The notes under the pieces are model-generated. The model made no database searches, had not been told where the DNA came from, and saw only the letters and a list, made by a program, of their open reading frames with translations. 64,000 bases of DNA from a bacterium (GTDB taxonomy: Bacteria; Bacillota; Bacilli; Lactobacillales; Streptococcaceae), in contig CAJNCJ010000009.1 in the NCBI GenBank assembly GCA_905221235.1, positions 4,392 to 68,391 of the forward strand. The letters are read 5' to 3'. Of the stretch, positions 26,048-36,646 are shown in pieces. Each line of letters starts with the position of its first letter. Position 1 is the stretch's first letter. The translations under genes and the position numbers were made by a program.

Positions 26048-26600
26048 GCAAGAAATTCTAGATGCATTTAGAGAAAATCCGGATATGATGGCTATTCTGA
26101 CTATCATACGAGACCTTGACTTAAAAGACTCATGGTTGGCAGCAGGTTCGGTACGAAATTTCATCTGGAATCTCTTGTCAGACAAATCCCCTTTTGACTG
26201 TGAAACAGATGTAGATGTGATTTTCTTTGATCCAGATATTTCTTATGAGGAAACCTTGTCCCTAGAGAAAAAACTGCGAGAGGACTTTCCTCAGTACCAG
26301 TGGGAATTGAAAAATCAAGTCTATATGCACCAGCACAGCCCTCATACTGCTCCCTATAGCAGCTCTTGTGATGCTATGAGTAAGTATCCAGAACGGTGTA
26401 CGGCTGTTGGACTACGCTTGAATGAAGAATCCGATTTTGAACTCTATGCACCTTATGGTTTGGAGGATATTTTGAATTTTCAAGTTCGTCCAACTCCTCA
26501 TTTTTTAGAGAATGAAGATCGAATGAAGCTCTATCAAACACGATTATCCAAGAAAAATTGGCAGGAAAAATGGAAAAATTTGATTTTTAAAAATACTTAA
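26037..26600 (+). CDS. Nucleotidyltransferase family protein (NTP_transf_6 / DUF925)
   Basis: 187 residues from the ATG at 26037 ([20 protein letters not shown]), which overlaps ruvB by 11 bases and has AGGG 10 bases upstream; an in-frame ATG at 26028 is too close to that site. The protein has the pattern [13 protein letters not shown] (about 37-49) and the acidic [13 protein letters not shown] (about 58-70) of a nucleotidyltransferase fold, with [25 protein letters not shown] in parts. Family role is not established. Likely co-transcribed with ruvB. It is followed by a CiaR box. Confidence 0.82.
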   Translation: MKNEQEILDAFRENPDMMAILTIIRDLDLKDSWLAAGSVRNFIWNLLSDKSPFDCETDVDVIFFDPDISYEETLSLEKKLREDFPQYQWELKNQVYMHQHSPHTAPYSSSCDAMSKYPERCTAVGLRLNEESDFELYAPYGLEDILNFQVRPTPHFLENEDRMKLYQTRLSKKNWQEKWKNLIFKNT

Positions 26601-26612
26601 GGAAACTTTAAG
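26596..26612 (+). promoter_or_regulatory. CiaR box upstream of csRNA (third copy)
   Basis: CTTAAG GAAAC TTTAAG (26596-26612), starting inside the last codons of the upstream gene. The -10 is less clear here: TATACT at 26623-26628 or the overlapping CTAAGT. Confidence 0.8.
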
Positions 26613-26635
26613 CTAGGAAGTGTATACTAAGTCCA

Positions 26636-26731
26636 TAAGTTAAGAAGACCTTAACTTAAACTCCTAAAACTTTTTCATAATAATCTCCCTATAAAAAATA
26701 GAGTCGCCCAATCAGGCGGCTTATTTTTTTG
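26636..26731 (+). ncRNA. Cia-dependent small RNA (csRNA), third copy
   Basis: About 95 nt. A 5' hairpin AGTTAAG AAGAC CTTAACT is followed by ACTCCTAAAACTTTTTCATA and ATAATCTCCC, the single-stranded anti-Shine-Dalgarno stretch shared with the copies at 13747 and 23472, and a terminator GTCGCC CAATCA GGCGGC TTATTTTTTT (about 26703-26731). Confidence 0.78.
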
Positions 26732-26757
26732 AAAAATGGGCTTTGTGCCTGAGAATA

Positions 26758-26871
26758 ATACTCAATGAAAATCAAAGAGCAAACTAGGAAGCTAGCCGCA
26801 GGTTGCTCAAAACACTGTTTTGAGGTTGCAGATAGAGCTGACGTGGTTTGAATTTGATTTTCGAAGAGTAT
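26758..26871 (-). repeat. BOX element (A-C form, reverse orientation)
   Basis: Starts ATACTCAATGAAAATCAAAG (boxC end), contains GCTCAAAACACTGTTTTGAG, and ends GACGTGGTTTGAATTTGATT then TTCGAAGAGTAT (boxA end). 114 bases, no boxB. It stands between the third csRNA and the uppS promoter. Confidence 0.9.
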
Positions 26872-26946
26872 AAATAGCTTAGTGATAGAAGAAAATAGGG
26901 AAATATGGTATAATGAAACGATAGATTTTTGAATAGGAATAAGATC

Positions 26947-27705
26947 ATGTTTGGATTTTTTAAGAAAGATAAGGCTGTGGAAGTAGAAGTTCCGACCCAG
27001 GTTCCTGCTCATATCGGCATCATCATGGATGGGAATGGTCGTTGGGCTAAAAAACGTATGCAACCGCGAGTTTTTGGACACAAGGCGGGTATGGAAGCAT
27101 TGCAAACTGTGACCAAGGCAGCCAACAAACTGGGCGTTAAGGTGATTACGGTCTATGCTTTTTCTACGGAAAACTGGACCCGTCCAGATCAGGAAGTCAA
27201 GTTTATCATGAACTTGCCAGTAGAGTTTTATGATAGTTATGTCCCGGAATTGCATGCGAATAATGTTAAGATTCAGATGATTGGGGAGACAGACCGCCTG
27301 CCTAAGCAAACCTTTGAAGCTTTAACCAAGGCTGAGGAATTGACTAAGAACAATACAGGTTTGATTCTTAACTTTGCTCTTAACTATGGTGGACGTGCTG
27401 AGATTACGCAGGCGCTTAAGTTGATTTCCCAGGATGTGTTAGATGCCAAAATCAACCCAGGTGACATCACAGAGGAATTGATTGGCAACTATCTCTTCAC
27501 CCAGCATTTGCCTAAGGATGTACGAGATCCGGACTTGATTATCCGTACTAGTGGAGAATTACGTTTGAGTAATTTTCTTCCATGGCAGGGAGCCTATAGT
27601 GAACTCTATTTTACAGATACCTTATGGCCTGATTTTGACGAGGCAGCTTTGCAGGAAGCCATTCTTGCCTACAATCGTCGTCACCGCCGATTTGGAGGAG
27701 TTTAG
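26947..27705 (+). CDS. uppS: Undecaprenyl diphosphate synthase
   Basis: 252 residues from the ATG at 26947 (MFGFFKKDKAVEVEVPTQVP); an upstream TTG at 26929 is rejected as AGGA lies before the ATG. The signature HIGIIMDGNGRWAKKR (22-37) has the catalytic D28; RTSGELRLSNFLPWQ and AYSELYF near the C-terminus are typical. It makes the C55 lipid carrier for peptidoglycan, teichoic acid and capsule. TATAAT at about 26908 is its -10. First gene of uppS-cdsA-rseP-proS. Confidence 0.96.
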   Translation: MFGFFKKDKAVEVEVPTQVPAHIGIIMDGNGRWAKKRMQPRVFGHKAGMEALQTVTKAANKLGVKVITVYAFSTENWTRPDQEVKFIMNLPVEFYDSYVPELHANNVKIQMIGETDRLPKQTFEALTKAEELTKNNTGLILNFALNYGGRAEITQALKLISQDVLDAKINPGDITEELIGNYLFTQHLPKDVRDPDLIIRTSGELRLSNFLPWQGAYSELYFTDTLWPDFDEAALQEAILAYNRRHRRFGGV

Positions 27706-27713
27706 GAGGAAAT

Positions 27714-28517
27714 ATGACACAGGATTTACAGAAAAGAACCTTGTTTGCAGGGATTGCCCTGGCTATTTTCCTACCAATTTTAATGATTGGGGGACTCTTG
27801 CTGCAGATAGCAATTGGAATCATAGCCATGCTAGCCATGCATGAACTTTTGAAGATGAGAGGTCTAGAGACCATGACGATGGAGGGCCTCTTGACCCTCT
27901 TTGCCACCTTTGCCTTGACCATTCCCTTGGAGAATTACCTGACTTTTTTGCCAGTTGATGGGAATGTGGTTGCATATAGTGTGTTGATTTCAATCATGTT
28001 AGGAACGACTGTTTTTAGCAAGTCTTATACGATTGAGGACGCTGTTTTCCCGCTTGCTATGAGTTTCTATGTAGGCTTTGGATTTAATGCTTTACTAGAT
28101 GCTCGTGTTGCAGGTTTAGATAAGGCGCTCTTAGCCTTGTGTATCGTTTGGGCGACAGACAGTGGTGCCTATCTTGTTGGGATGAACTATGGTAAACGAA
28201 AATTAGCACCAAGGGTATCGCCTAATAAAACTCTTGAGGGTGCCTTGGGTGGTATTTTAGGAGCAATTTTAGTAACCATCATCTTTATGATAGTTGACAG
28301 CACAGTCGCTCTGCCGTATGGAATTTACAAGATGTCAGTCTTTGCTATTTTCTTTAGTGTGGCTGGACAATTTGGTGATTTACTAGAAAGTTCGATTAAG
28401 CGTCACTTTGGTGTCAAAGATTCTGGGAAATTTATTCCTGGACATGGTGGTGTTTTGGATCGTTTCGATAGTATGTTGCTTGTATTTCCAATCATGCACT
28501 TATTTGGACTCTTTTAA
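27714..28517 (+). CDS. cdsA: Phosphatidate cytidylyltransferase
   Basis: 267 residues with seven to eight membrane segments. It makes CDP-diacylglycerol from phosphatidic acid and CTP for phospholipid synthesis. The family signature is seen in SSIKRHFGVKDSGKFIPGHG followed by GVLDRFDSM (about 223-252). Starts 8 bases after the uppS stop with AGGAGG upstream, so it is operon-linked. Confidence 0.95.
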   Translation: MTQDLQKRTLFAGIALAIFLPILMIGGLLLQIAIGIIAMLAMHELLKMRGLETMTMEGLLTLFATFALTIPLENYLTFLPVDGNVVAYSVLISIMLGTTVFSKSYTIEDAVFPLAMSFYVGFGFNALLDARVAGLDKALLALCIVWATDSGAYLVGMNYGKRKLAPRVSPNKTLEGALGGILGAILVTIIFMIVDSTVALPYGIYKMSVFAIFFSVAGQFGDLLESSIKRHFGVKDSGKFIPGHGGVLDRFDSMLLVFPIMHLFGLF

Positions 28518-28538
28518 TCAAAAGACGGAGGAAATACT

Positions 28539-29798
28539 ATGCTCGGAATTTTAACCTTTATTCTGGTTTTTGGGATTATTGTGGTGGTGCACGAGTTCGG
28601 GCACTTCTACTTTGCCAATAAATCAGGGATTCTAGTGCGTGAATTTGCCATTGGTATGGGACCCAAGATCTTTGCTCATATTGGCAAGGACGGGACGGCC
28701 TATACCATTCGAATTTTGCCTCTGGGTGGCTATGTTCGCATGGCTGGTTGGGGTGATGATACGACTGAAATCAAGACAGGGACTCCTGTCAGTCTGACCC
28801 TTACTGACGATGGTAAGGTTAAGCGCATCAATCTTTCAGGTAAAAAATTGGACCAAACAGCTCTTCCTATGCAGGTGACCCAGTTTGACTTTGAAGATAA
28901 GCTCTTTATCAAAGGCTTGGTTCTGGAAGAAGAAAAAACATTTGCAGTGGATCACGATGCAACGGTTGTGGAAGCAGATGGAACTGAGGTTCGAATTGCT
29001 CCTTTGGATGTGCAATATCAAAATGCGACTATCTGGGGGAAACTCATTACTAACTTTGCAGGCCCCATGAATAACTTTATCTTAGGTGTTGTTGTTTTCT
29101 GGATTTTAATCTTTATGCAGGGTGGTGTCAGAGATGTTGATACCAACCAGTTCCATGTCATGCCCCAAGGGGCTTTGGCTAAGGTAGGAGTGCCAGAAAC
29201 AGCACAGATTACCAAGATTGGTTCACATGAGATTAGCAACTGGGAAAGTTTGATCCAGGCTGTGGAAGCAGAAACTAAAGATAAGACGGCCCCAACCTTG
29301 GATGTGACTATTTCTGAAAAGGGTAGTGACAAGCAAGTCACTGTTACTCCTGAAGAAAATCAAGGCAGTTACCTTCTAGGTGTTCAACCGGGAATTAAGT
29401 CGGACTTTCTATCTATGTTTGTAGGTGGTTTTACAACTGCTGCTGACTCAGCTCTCCGAATTCTCTCAGCCCTGAAAAATCTGATTTTCCAACCGGATTT
29501 GAACAAGCTAGGTGGACCTGTTGCCATCTTTAAGGCAAGTAGTGATGCTGCTAAAAATGGAATTGAGAATGTCTTGTACTTCTTGGCAATAATTTCCATC
29601 AATATTGGGATTTTTAATCTTATTCCGATTCCAGCTCTGGATGGTGGTAAGATTGTGCTCAATATCCTAGAAGCCATTCGCCGCAAACCATTGAAACAAG
29701 AAATTGAAACCTATGTCACCTTGGCCGGAGTGGTCATCATGGTTGTCTTGATGATTGCTGTGACCTGGAATGACATTATGCGACTCTTTTTTAGATAA
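28539..29798 (+). CDS. rseP: Site-2 membrane metalloprotease RseP/Eep
   Basis: 419 residues. The zinc motif HEFGH is at 18-22 inside the first membrane segment, a PDZ domain follows in the middle (about 190-280), and the second active-site segment reads [11 protein letters not shown] (about 360-370). In streptococci and enterococci this enzyme (Eep) trims lipoprotein signal peptides and releases peptide pheromones. That function is relevant to the peptide cassette at 55483, whose precursor would need processing; the link is inference. Confidence 0.95.
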   Translation: MLGILTFILVFGIIVVVHEFGHFYFANKSGILVREFAIGMGPKIFAHIGKDGTAYTIRILPLGGYVRMAGWGDDTTEIKTGTPVSLTLTDDGKVKRINLSGKKLDQTALPMQVTQFDFEDKLFIKGLVLEEEKTFAVDHDATVVEADGTEVRIAPLDVQYQNATIWGKLITNFAGPMNNFILGVVVFWILIFMQGGVRDVDTNQFHVMPQGALAKVGVPETAQITKIGSHEISNWESLIQAVEAETKDKTAPTLDVTISEKGSDKQVTVTPEENQGSYLLGVQPGIKSDFLSMFVGGFTTAADSALRILSALKNLIFQPDLNKLGGPVAIFKASSDAAKNGIENVLYFLAIISINIGIFNLIPIPALDGGKIVLNILEAIRRKPLKQEIETYVTLAGVVIMVVLMIAVTWNDIMRLFFR

Positions 29799-31664
<1,866 letters not shown>

Positions 31665-31680
31665 AAACTATAATCAGAAG

Positions 31681-31722
31681 AAAAACAAGGAAAAAATGTA
31701 ACTAGTTTTTACCTTGTTTTTT
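31681..31722 (+). terminator. proS terminator
   Basis: AAAACAAGG (31682-31690) pairs with CCTTGTTTT (31712-31720), followed by T. The -10 TATAAT of the next gene overlaps its end (about 31727). Confidence 0.7.
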
Positions 31723-31762
31723 CTGTATAATGGGAAAAATGACTAGATAAAGGGGTAAATGT

Positions 31763-33142
31763 ATGCTAAGATTTCCAAAGGATTTTGTCTGGGGATCCTC
31801 CACTTCTGGGCCCCAGACAGAAGGGCGTGTAGCTGGTGATGGTAAGGGGGATAATCTCTGGGATTACTGGTACCAAGTGGAGCCAAATCGTTACTATAAT
31901 GGGATTGGTCCAGATAAGACATCGACCTTTTATGAAAATTGGGAACAGGACATTGAGCTTTTGTTAGAGACTGGTCACACGGCCTTTCGGACTTCTATCC
32001 AGTGGTCACGGATTTTTCCACAAGGCTGTGGAAAAGTCAACCCTCAAGGTGTGGATTTTTATCGTAAGGTCTTTGAGGCTATTAAGGCTAAAGGGATTCG
32101 TCTGTTAGTCAATCTCTACCACTTTGATTTGCCTTTTGCTCTTCAAGAAGCTGGTGATGGTTGGGAAAATAAGGCGACTGTCTCAGCCTATGAAGACTAT
32201 GCTCGTTTTTGTTTTGAGACTTATGGAGATTTAGTGGATCAATGGATTACCTTTAACGAGCCCATCGTTCCGGTGGAATTTGGCTATTTTTACGATGCCC
32301 ATTATCCACATAAGGTGGATGCAGAAGCGGCGGTTAAAGTAGCCTACCACACACAATTAGCCAGCAGTCGGGCGGTCAAGGCTTGTCATGAACTCTTACC
32401 TGACTCTAAGATTGGGATTGTCTTAAACTTGACACCGGCTTATCCACGTAGTCAGCATCCTGCTGATGTCAAGGCGGCTCGCATTGCGGATCTTTTTCAA
32501 GCTCAATCTTTTTTAGACCCATCTGTTTTGGGGACTTATCCACAGGAGTTGGTAGAAATCTTGCATGAACACGGTCTCTTGCCTGATGCTACAGAGGAGG
32601 AGTTGGATCTCATTCATGACAATACGGTGGACTTCCTTGGTGTTAACTACTATCAACCTTTGCGCGTTATGGCACCTCGATTTGCTAAGAATCCAGAGAG
32701 TCCTCTCTTGCCAGAACATTTTTACGAACCTTATGTTATGCCTGGCCGTAAAATTAATCCTCACCGTGGCTGGGAGATTTATGAGCAAGGGATTTATGAC
32801 ATTGCTCAAAATATCAAGGAAAATTATGGTAATATCGAATGGATGTTGACAGAGAATGGTATGGGTGTTGAAGGGGAAGAAAAATTCTGCCAAGATGGAA
32901 TGATTCAAGATGATTACCGTATTGACTTTGTAAAAGGTCATCTTCGCGAACTGCACCGTGCCATTGAAGACGGAGCCAATTGTAAGGGCTACTTGATTTG
33001 GACCTTTATTGATTGCTGGTCATGGCTCAACAGCTATAAAAATCGCTATGGTTTGGTCGAATTAGACTTGGAAACACAAGAACGTCGTCTGAAAAAATCA
33101 GGGCACTGGTTCAAGGAATTAAGCGACAATAATGGATTTTAA
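31763..33142 (+). CDS. bglA: Glycoside hydrolase family 1 (6-phospho-beta-glucosidase type)
   Basis: 459 residues. The acid/base glutamate lies in ITFNEP (about 161-166), and the nucleophile in TENGMG (about 365-370). GH1 enzymes of this class hydrolyse phosphorylated beta-glucosides after PTS uptake, though no PTS gene lies nearby. The region WSWLNSYKNRYGLVELD (about 415-432) is the aglycone-side segment typical of 6-phospho-glycosidases. Shine-Dalgarno AAAGGGG precedes. The exact sugar is not decided by sequence. Confidence 0.88.
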   Translation: MLRFPKDFVWGSSTSGPQTEGRVAGDGKGDNLWDYWYQVEPNRYYNGIGPDKTSTFYENWEQDIELLLETGHTAFRTSIQWSRIFPQGCGKVNPQGVDFYRKVFEAIKAKGIRLLVNLYHFDLPFALQEAGDGWENKATVSAYEDYARFCFETYGDLVDQWITFNEPIVPVEFGYFYDAHYPHKVDAEAAVKVAYHTQLASSRAVKACHELLPDSKIGIVLNLTPAYPRSQHPADVKAARIADLFQAQSFLDPSVLGTYPQELVEILHEHGLLPDATEEELDLIHDNTVDFLGVNYYQPLRVMAPRFAKNPESPLLPEHFYEPYVMPGRKINPHRGWEIYEQGIYDIAQNIKENYGNIEWMLTENGMGVEGEEKFCQDGMIQDDYRIDFVKGHLRELHRAIEDGANCKGYLIWTFIDCWSWLNSYKNRYGLVELDLETQERRLKKSGHWFKELSDNNGF

Positions 33143-33147
33143 AAAAG

Positions 33148-33184
33148 GACTCTGACTGATTATCCTAATTGGTCAGAGTCTTTT
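33148..33184 (+). terminator. Terminator after the GH1 gene
   Basis: GACTCTGAC (33148-33156) pairs with GTCAGAGTC (33172-33180), followed by TTTT. Confidence 0.85.
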
Positions 33185-33205
33185 GCTTACAGGAGCTTAA
33201 TTTGA

Positions 33206-33219
33206 ACTATACCAATTTT
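33206..33219. promoter_or_regulatory. Operator-like repeat 1 upstream of the glmS promoter
   Basis: ACTATACCAATTTT stands 5 bases upstream of the -35. The same 14 bases recur at 33285-33298 downstream of the promoter. The sequence resembles half of the GntR-family NagR-type operator (TGGTCTATACCA-like), which controls amino-sugar genes in streptococci; the regulator assignment is inference. Confidence 0.55.
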
Positions 33220-33224
33220 TACTC

Positions 33225-33253
33225 TTGACAAGTGAAAGAAACAAGTATATACT
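33225..33253 (+). promoter_or_regulatory. glmS promoter
   Basis: TTGACA (33225-33230), 17-base spacer, TATACT (33248-33253). It is flanked by the two identical 14-base repeats. Confidence 0.82.
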
Positions 33254-33284
33254 GTTTTTGCTGGTTCTATAAAAGAGAAATCAG

Positions 33285-33298
33285 ACTATACCAATTTT
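33285..33298. promoter_or_regulatory. Operator-like repeat 2 within the glmS leader
   Basis: ACTATACCAATTTT, identical to 33206-33219, about 30 bases downstream of the -10, where a bound protein would block elongation or loop to the upstream copy. It ends directly at the Shine-Dalgarno AAGGAG (33299-33304). Confidence 0.55.
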
Positions 33299-33334
33299 AA
33301 GGAGAAAGCACAGCTGGTCTGTGTCGTATATACT

Positions 33335-35143
33335 ATGTGTGGAATTGTTGGTGTTGTTGGAAACACAAATGCAACTGATATTTTAATTCAAGGGCTTGAA
33401 AAGCTCGAATACCGTGGTTATGATTCTGCGGGGATTTTTGTCCTAGGTGGTGCTGAAAATCATCTGGTTAAGGCTGTCGGTCGTATCGCAGAATTATCTG
33501 CCAAGACAGCTGGTGTTGAGGGAACGACTGGTATCGGACATACTCGCTGGGCAACTCATGGGAAACCAACTGAAGACAATGCTCACCCACATCGCTCTGA
33601 GACAGAACGTTTTGTCTTGGTTCACAATGGAGTGATTGAGAACTACCTTGAAATCAAGGAAGAATACCTTGCAGGACACCACTTCAAGGGGCAAACAGAT
33701 ACGGAAATAGCCGTTCACTTGATTGGAAAATTTGCGGAAGAAGATGGCTTGTCAGTTCTTGAAGCCTTCAAAAAAGCTCTTCACATCATTCGTGGTTCTT
33801 ATGCTTTTGCCTTGGTTGACTCACAAGATCCTGAAGTCATCTATGTGGCTAAGAATAAATCACCACTCTTGATTGGTCTTGGGGAAGGATACAATATGGT
33901 CTGCTCAGATGCGATGGCTATGATTCGTGAAACCAACCAATACATGGAAATTCATGACCAAGAGTTGGTAATCGTCAAGGCTGATAGTGTGGAAGTTCAA
34001 GACTATGATGGAAATCGTCATGAGCGTGTTAGCTACACTGCTGAACTTGACTTGTCAGATATCGGTAAGGGAACTTACCCTTACTACATGCTCAAGGAAA
34101 TTGATGAGCAACCAACGGTTATGCGTAAACTCATCCAAGCCTACACAGATGAGGCTGGTCAAGTAGTGGTTGATCCAGCCATCATCAAGGCTGTGCAAGA
34201 TGCAGACCGCATTTACATCCTTGCAGCTGGGACATCTTACCACGCAGGATTTGCTTCTAAGAAGATGCTGGAAGAATTGACAGATACACCAGTTGAACTT
34301 GGAATCTCATCTGAGTGGGGCTACGGTATGCCACTTCTCAGCAAGAAACCACTTTTCATCTTTATCAGCCAGTCTGGTGAAACAGCGGATAGCCGTCAGG
34401 TTTTGGTTAAGGCTAATGAAATGGGTATCCCGAGCTTGACAGTGACAAACGTCCCAGGTTCAACTCTTTCTCGTGAAGCCAACCATACCATGCTCCTTCA
34501 TGCAGGTCCTGAAATTGCCGTGGCATCAACCAAGGCCTATACAGCGCAAATTGCAGCCCTTGCCTTCCTTGCAAAAGCAGTCGGAGAAGCAAATGGCAAT
34601 GCTAAAGCGCAAGCCTTTGACCTGGTTCATGAATTGTCAATCGTAGCTCAGTCTATCGAATCAACTCTTTCAGAGAAAGAAACCATCGAAGCCAAGGTTC
34701 GTGAGCTTCTTGAAACAACTCGCAACGCCTTTTACATTGGACGTGGTCAAGATTACTACGTAGCCATGGAAGCAAGTCTCAAACTCAAAGAGATTTCTTA
34801 CATCCAGTGTGAAGGTTTTGCGGCAGGAGAACTCAAGCACGGAACCATTGCCTTGATTGAAGAAGGAACACCTGTTTTGGCCCTATTGTCAGATCCAGTC
34901 CTTGCCAACCATACTCGTGGAAATATCCAAGAGGTCGCAGCTCGTGGTGCCAAAGTCCTCACTATCGCAGAAGAAAATGTTGCCAAAGAGACAGACGACA
35001 TCGTTCTTACGACTGTACATCCATACCTCTCACCAATTTCAATGGTTGTGCCAACGCAATTGGTCGCTTACTTTGCAACTCTGCACCGTGGTCTTGATGT
35101 GGATAAACCACGTAACCTTGCTAAATCAGTAACGGTAGAATAA
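33335..35143 (+). CDS. glmS: Glucosamine-fructose-6-phosphate aminotransferase (isomerizing)
   Basis: 602 residues. It forms glucosamine-6-phosphate from fructose-6-phosphate and glutamine, the entry to peptidoglycan amino sugars. The start must be MCGIVGVVG because Cys2 becomes the N-terminal nucleophile; SIS domains with GTSYHAG (about 306-312) and SQSGETADS (about 350-358) follow, and the C-terminal LAKSVTVE is canonical. The best Shine-Dalgarno is 30 bases upstream, with a hairpin in between (see findings). No glmS ribozyme core is seen in the short leader. Confidence 0.97.
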   Translation: MCGIVGVVGNTNATDILIQGLEKLEYRGYDSAGIFVLGGAENHLVKAVGRIAELSAKTAGVEGTTGIGHTRWATHGKPTEDNAHPHRSETERFVLVHNGVIENYLEIKEEYLAGHHFKGQTDTEIAVHLIGKFAEEDGLSVLEAFKKALHIIRGSYAFALVDSQDPEVIYVAKNKSPLLIGLGEGYNMVCSDAMAMIRETNQYMEIHDQELVIVKADSVEVQDYDGNRHERVSYTAELDLSDIGKGTYPYYMLKEIDEQPTVMRKLIQAYTDEAGQVVVDPAIIKAVQDADRIYILAAGTSYHAGFASKKMLEELTDTPVELGISSEWGYGMPLLSKKPLFIFISQSGETADSRQVLVKANEMGIPSLTVTNVPGSTLSREANHTMLLHAGPEIAVASTKAYTAQIAALAFLAKAVGEANGNAKAQAFDLVHELSIVAQSIESTLSEKETIEAKVRELLETTRNAFYIGRGQDYYVAMEASLKLKEISYIQCEGFAAGELKHGTIALIEEGTPVLALLSDPVLANHTRGNIQEVAARGAKVLTIAEENVAKETDDIVLTTVHPYLSPISMVVPTQLVAYFATLHRGLDVDKPRNLAKSVTVE

Positions 35144-35213
35144 GCTAAAAAAGTCTAGTTATCTAGGCTTTTTCTTGTGAGCAAATTGGTTGCTTGTACT
35201 CAAGATTCGTGTT

Positions 35214-35327
35214 ATACTCTTCGAAAGTCTCTTCAAACCACGTCAGCTTCCATCTGCAACATCAAAACACTGTTTTGAGCAGCCTGCGGCTAGCTTCCTA
35301 GTTTGCTCTTTGATTTTCATTGAGTAT
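35214..35327 (+). repeat. BOX element (A-C form)
   Basis: ATACTCTTCGAAAGTCTCTT at the boxA end, GCGGCTAGCTTCCTAGTTTG and TTTTCATTGAGTAT at the boxC end. 114 bases without boxB, the same form as the reverse copy at 26758. Confidence 0.92.
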
Positions 35328-35376
35328 TAGAATAATTTTTCAAATTGAAGGACAGAAATAGATAGGGAGAATCACA

Positions 35377-36426
35377 ATGGTAGAATTGGGAATTTCAACA
35401 TTTGGGGAAACAACGGAGCTTGAAGGGACTGGACAGACTTACAGTCATGCCGAACGTATTCGCCAGTTGGTGGCAGAGATTGAACTGGCTGATAAGGTTG
35501 GTTTGGACGTGTATGGGATTGGTGAGCACCATCGAGAGGATTTTGCAGTATCAGCCCCAGAGATTATTTTGGCAGCTGGGGCAGTCAATACCAAGAAAAT
35601 CCGTTTGACCAGTGCAGTCAGCATTCTGTCAAGTATGGATCCGATTCGCTTGTTCCAACAGTATGCCACTATCGATGCTTTGTCGAATGGACGTGCGGAG
35701 ATTATGGCTGGAAGGGGTTCTTTCACGGAATCTTTCCCTCTATTTGGCCATGATTTGAAAGACTACGAAGCTCTTTTTGATGAGAAATTAGACTTGCTTC
35801 AATTAGTCAATGAAAAGACAAAACTAGATTGGCAAGGTCGATTGACCCAAACAATCTCTGGCAAAGAAGTCTATCCTCGTCCAGTTCAGGACAAATTACC
35901 CTTGTGGATAGCGACAGGTGGTCATGTCGAATCAACAGTGAAGATTGCTCAGGCAGGTCTACCGATTGTCTATGCTATTATTGGTGGCAATCCGCCTTAT
36001 TTTAAAAAATTGATTGAGGCTTATCGTGAGATTGGGAGCGAAGCGGGTCATGCCAGTCATGAGCTGAAGGTCGGAGCCCATTCTTGGGGTTGGATTGCTG
36101 AAGATGGCGAGCAGGCGGTAAAAGATTATTTCCATCCGACCAAGCAAGTAGTGGATGCTATTTCCAAAGACCGTCCACACTGGCAGGAATTGCGTTATGA
36201 ACAATATTTGGAGCAAGTTGGACCAAATGGAGCCATGTTTGTGGGTAATCCTGATCAGGTAGCAGAAAAATTGATTCGCATGATTGAGGATTTAGGCTTG
36301 GATCGCTTCATGCTCCATCTACCTCTTGGTTCTATGCCACATGATCAAGTTCTGCGAGCTATTGAACTTTTCGGAATGCAAGTGGCACCCAAAGTCCGGG
36401 CTTACTTTGCCATGAAAGAGGCTTAA
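35377..36426 (+). CDS. LLM-class flavin-dependent oxidoreductase (luciferase-like)
   Basis: 349 residues. The luciferase-like monooxygenase fold is indicated by GIGEHHREDFAVSAPEIILA (about 46-65), RIRLTSAVSILSSMDPIR-like strand around 73-90 and GRAEIMAGRGSF (about 103-114), which shape the FMN pocket. Substrate unknown; it may act as an FMN-dependent oxidoreductase or monooxygenase. Shine-Dalgarno AGGGAGA precedes. A terminator at 36497 isolates it from the following operon. Confidence 0.87.
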   Translation: MVELGISTFGETTELEGTGQTYSHAERIRQLVAEIELADKVGLDVYGIGEHHREDFAVSAPEIILAAGAVNTKKIRLTSAVSILSSMDPIRLFQQYATIDALSNGRAEIMAGRGSFTESFPLFGHDLKDYEALFDEKLDLLQLVNEKTKLDWQGRLTQTISGKEVYPRPVQDKLPLWIATGGHVESTVKIAQAGLPIVYAIIGGNPPYFKKLIEAYREIGSEAGHASHELKVGAHSWGWIAEDGEQAVKDYFHPTKQVVDAISKDRPHWQELRYEQYLEQVGPNGAMFVGNPDQVAEKLIRMIEDLGLDRFMLHLPLGSMPHDQVLRAIELFGMQVAPKVRAYFAMKEA

Positions 36427-36496
36427 TAAAAAATCCTAATCAGGCTGATAAAAAATCTATATAACAACTATTTTAAAAAAGTAATAAACAGAAAAG

Positions 36497-36541
36497 AATC
36501 TCTGAAAAGCTAGTAAAATCAAGCTTTCCAGAGATTTTTTT
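36497..36541 (+). terminator. Terminator before the URO-D-like operon
   Basis: AATCTCTGAAAAGCT (36497-36511) pairs with AGCTTTCCAGAGATT (36522-36536; one mismatch), followed by TTTTT. Confidence 0.85.
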
Positions 36542-36646
36542 CGCTATTGATATAAACAATCCCAATCAAGTCGATAGTCAATATATATTGGGAAAATGCA
36601 AAAAGGAGTGGTAAGATGGTTTCAATCCAAATGGAAGGAGAAAAGT

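Noticed and set aside
26689..27309. Minus-strand ORF of 206 codons across a csRNA terminator, a BOX element and uppS
   Set aside because: It covers unrelated elements, has no family features and is opposite a real gene.
33254..33334. glmS ribozyme
   Set aside because: The leader is about 75 bases and lacks the ribozyme core; operators and a hairpin account for it.
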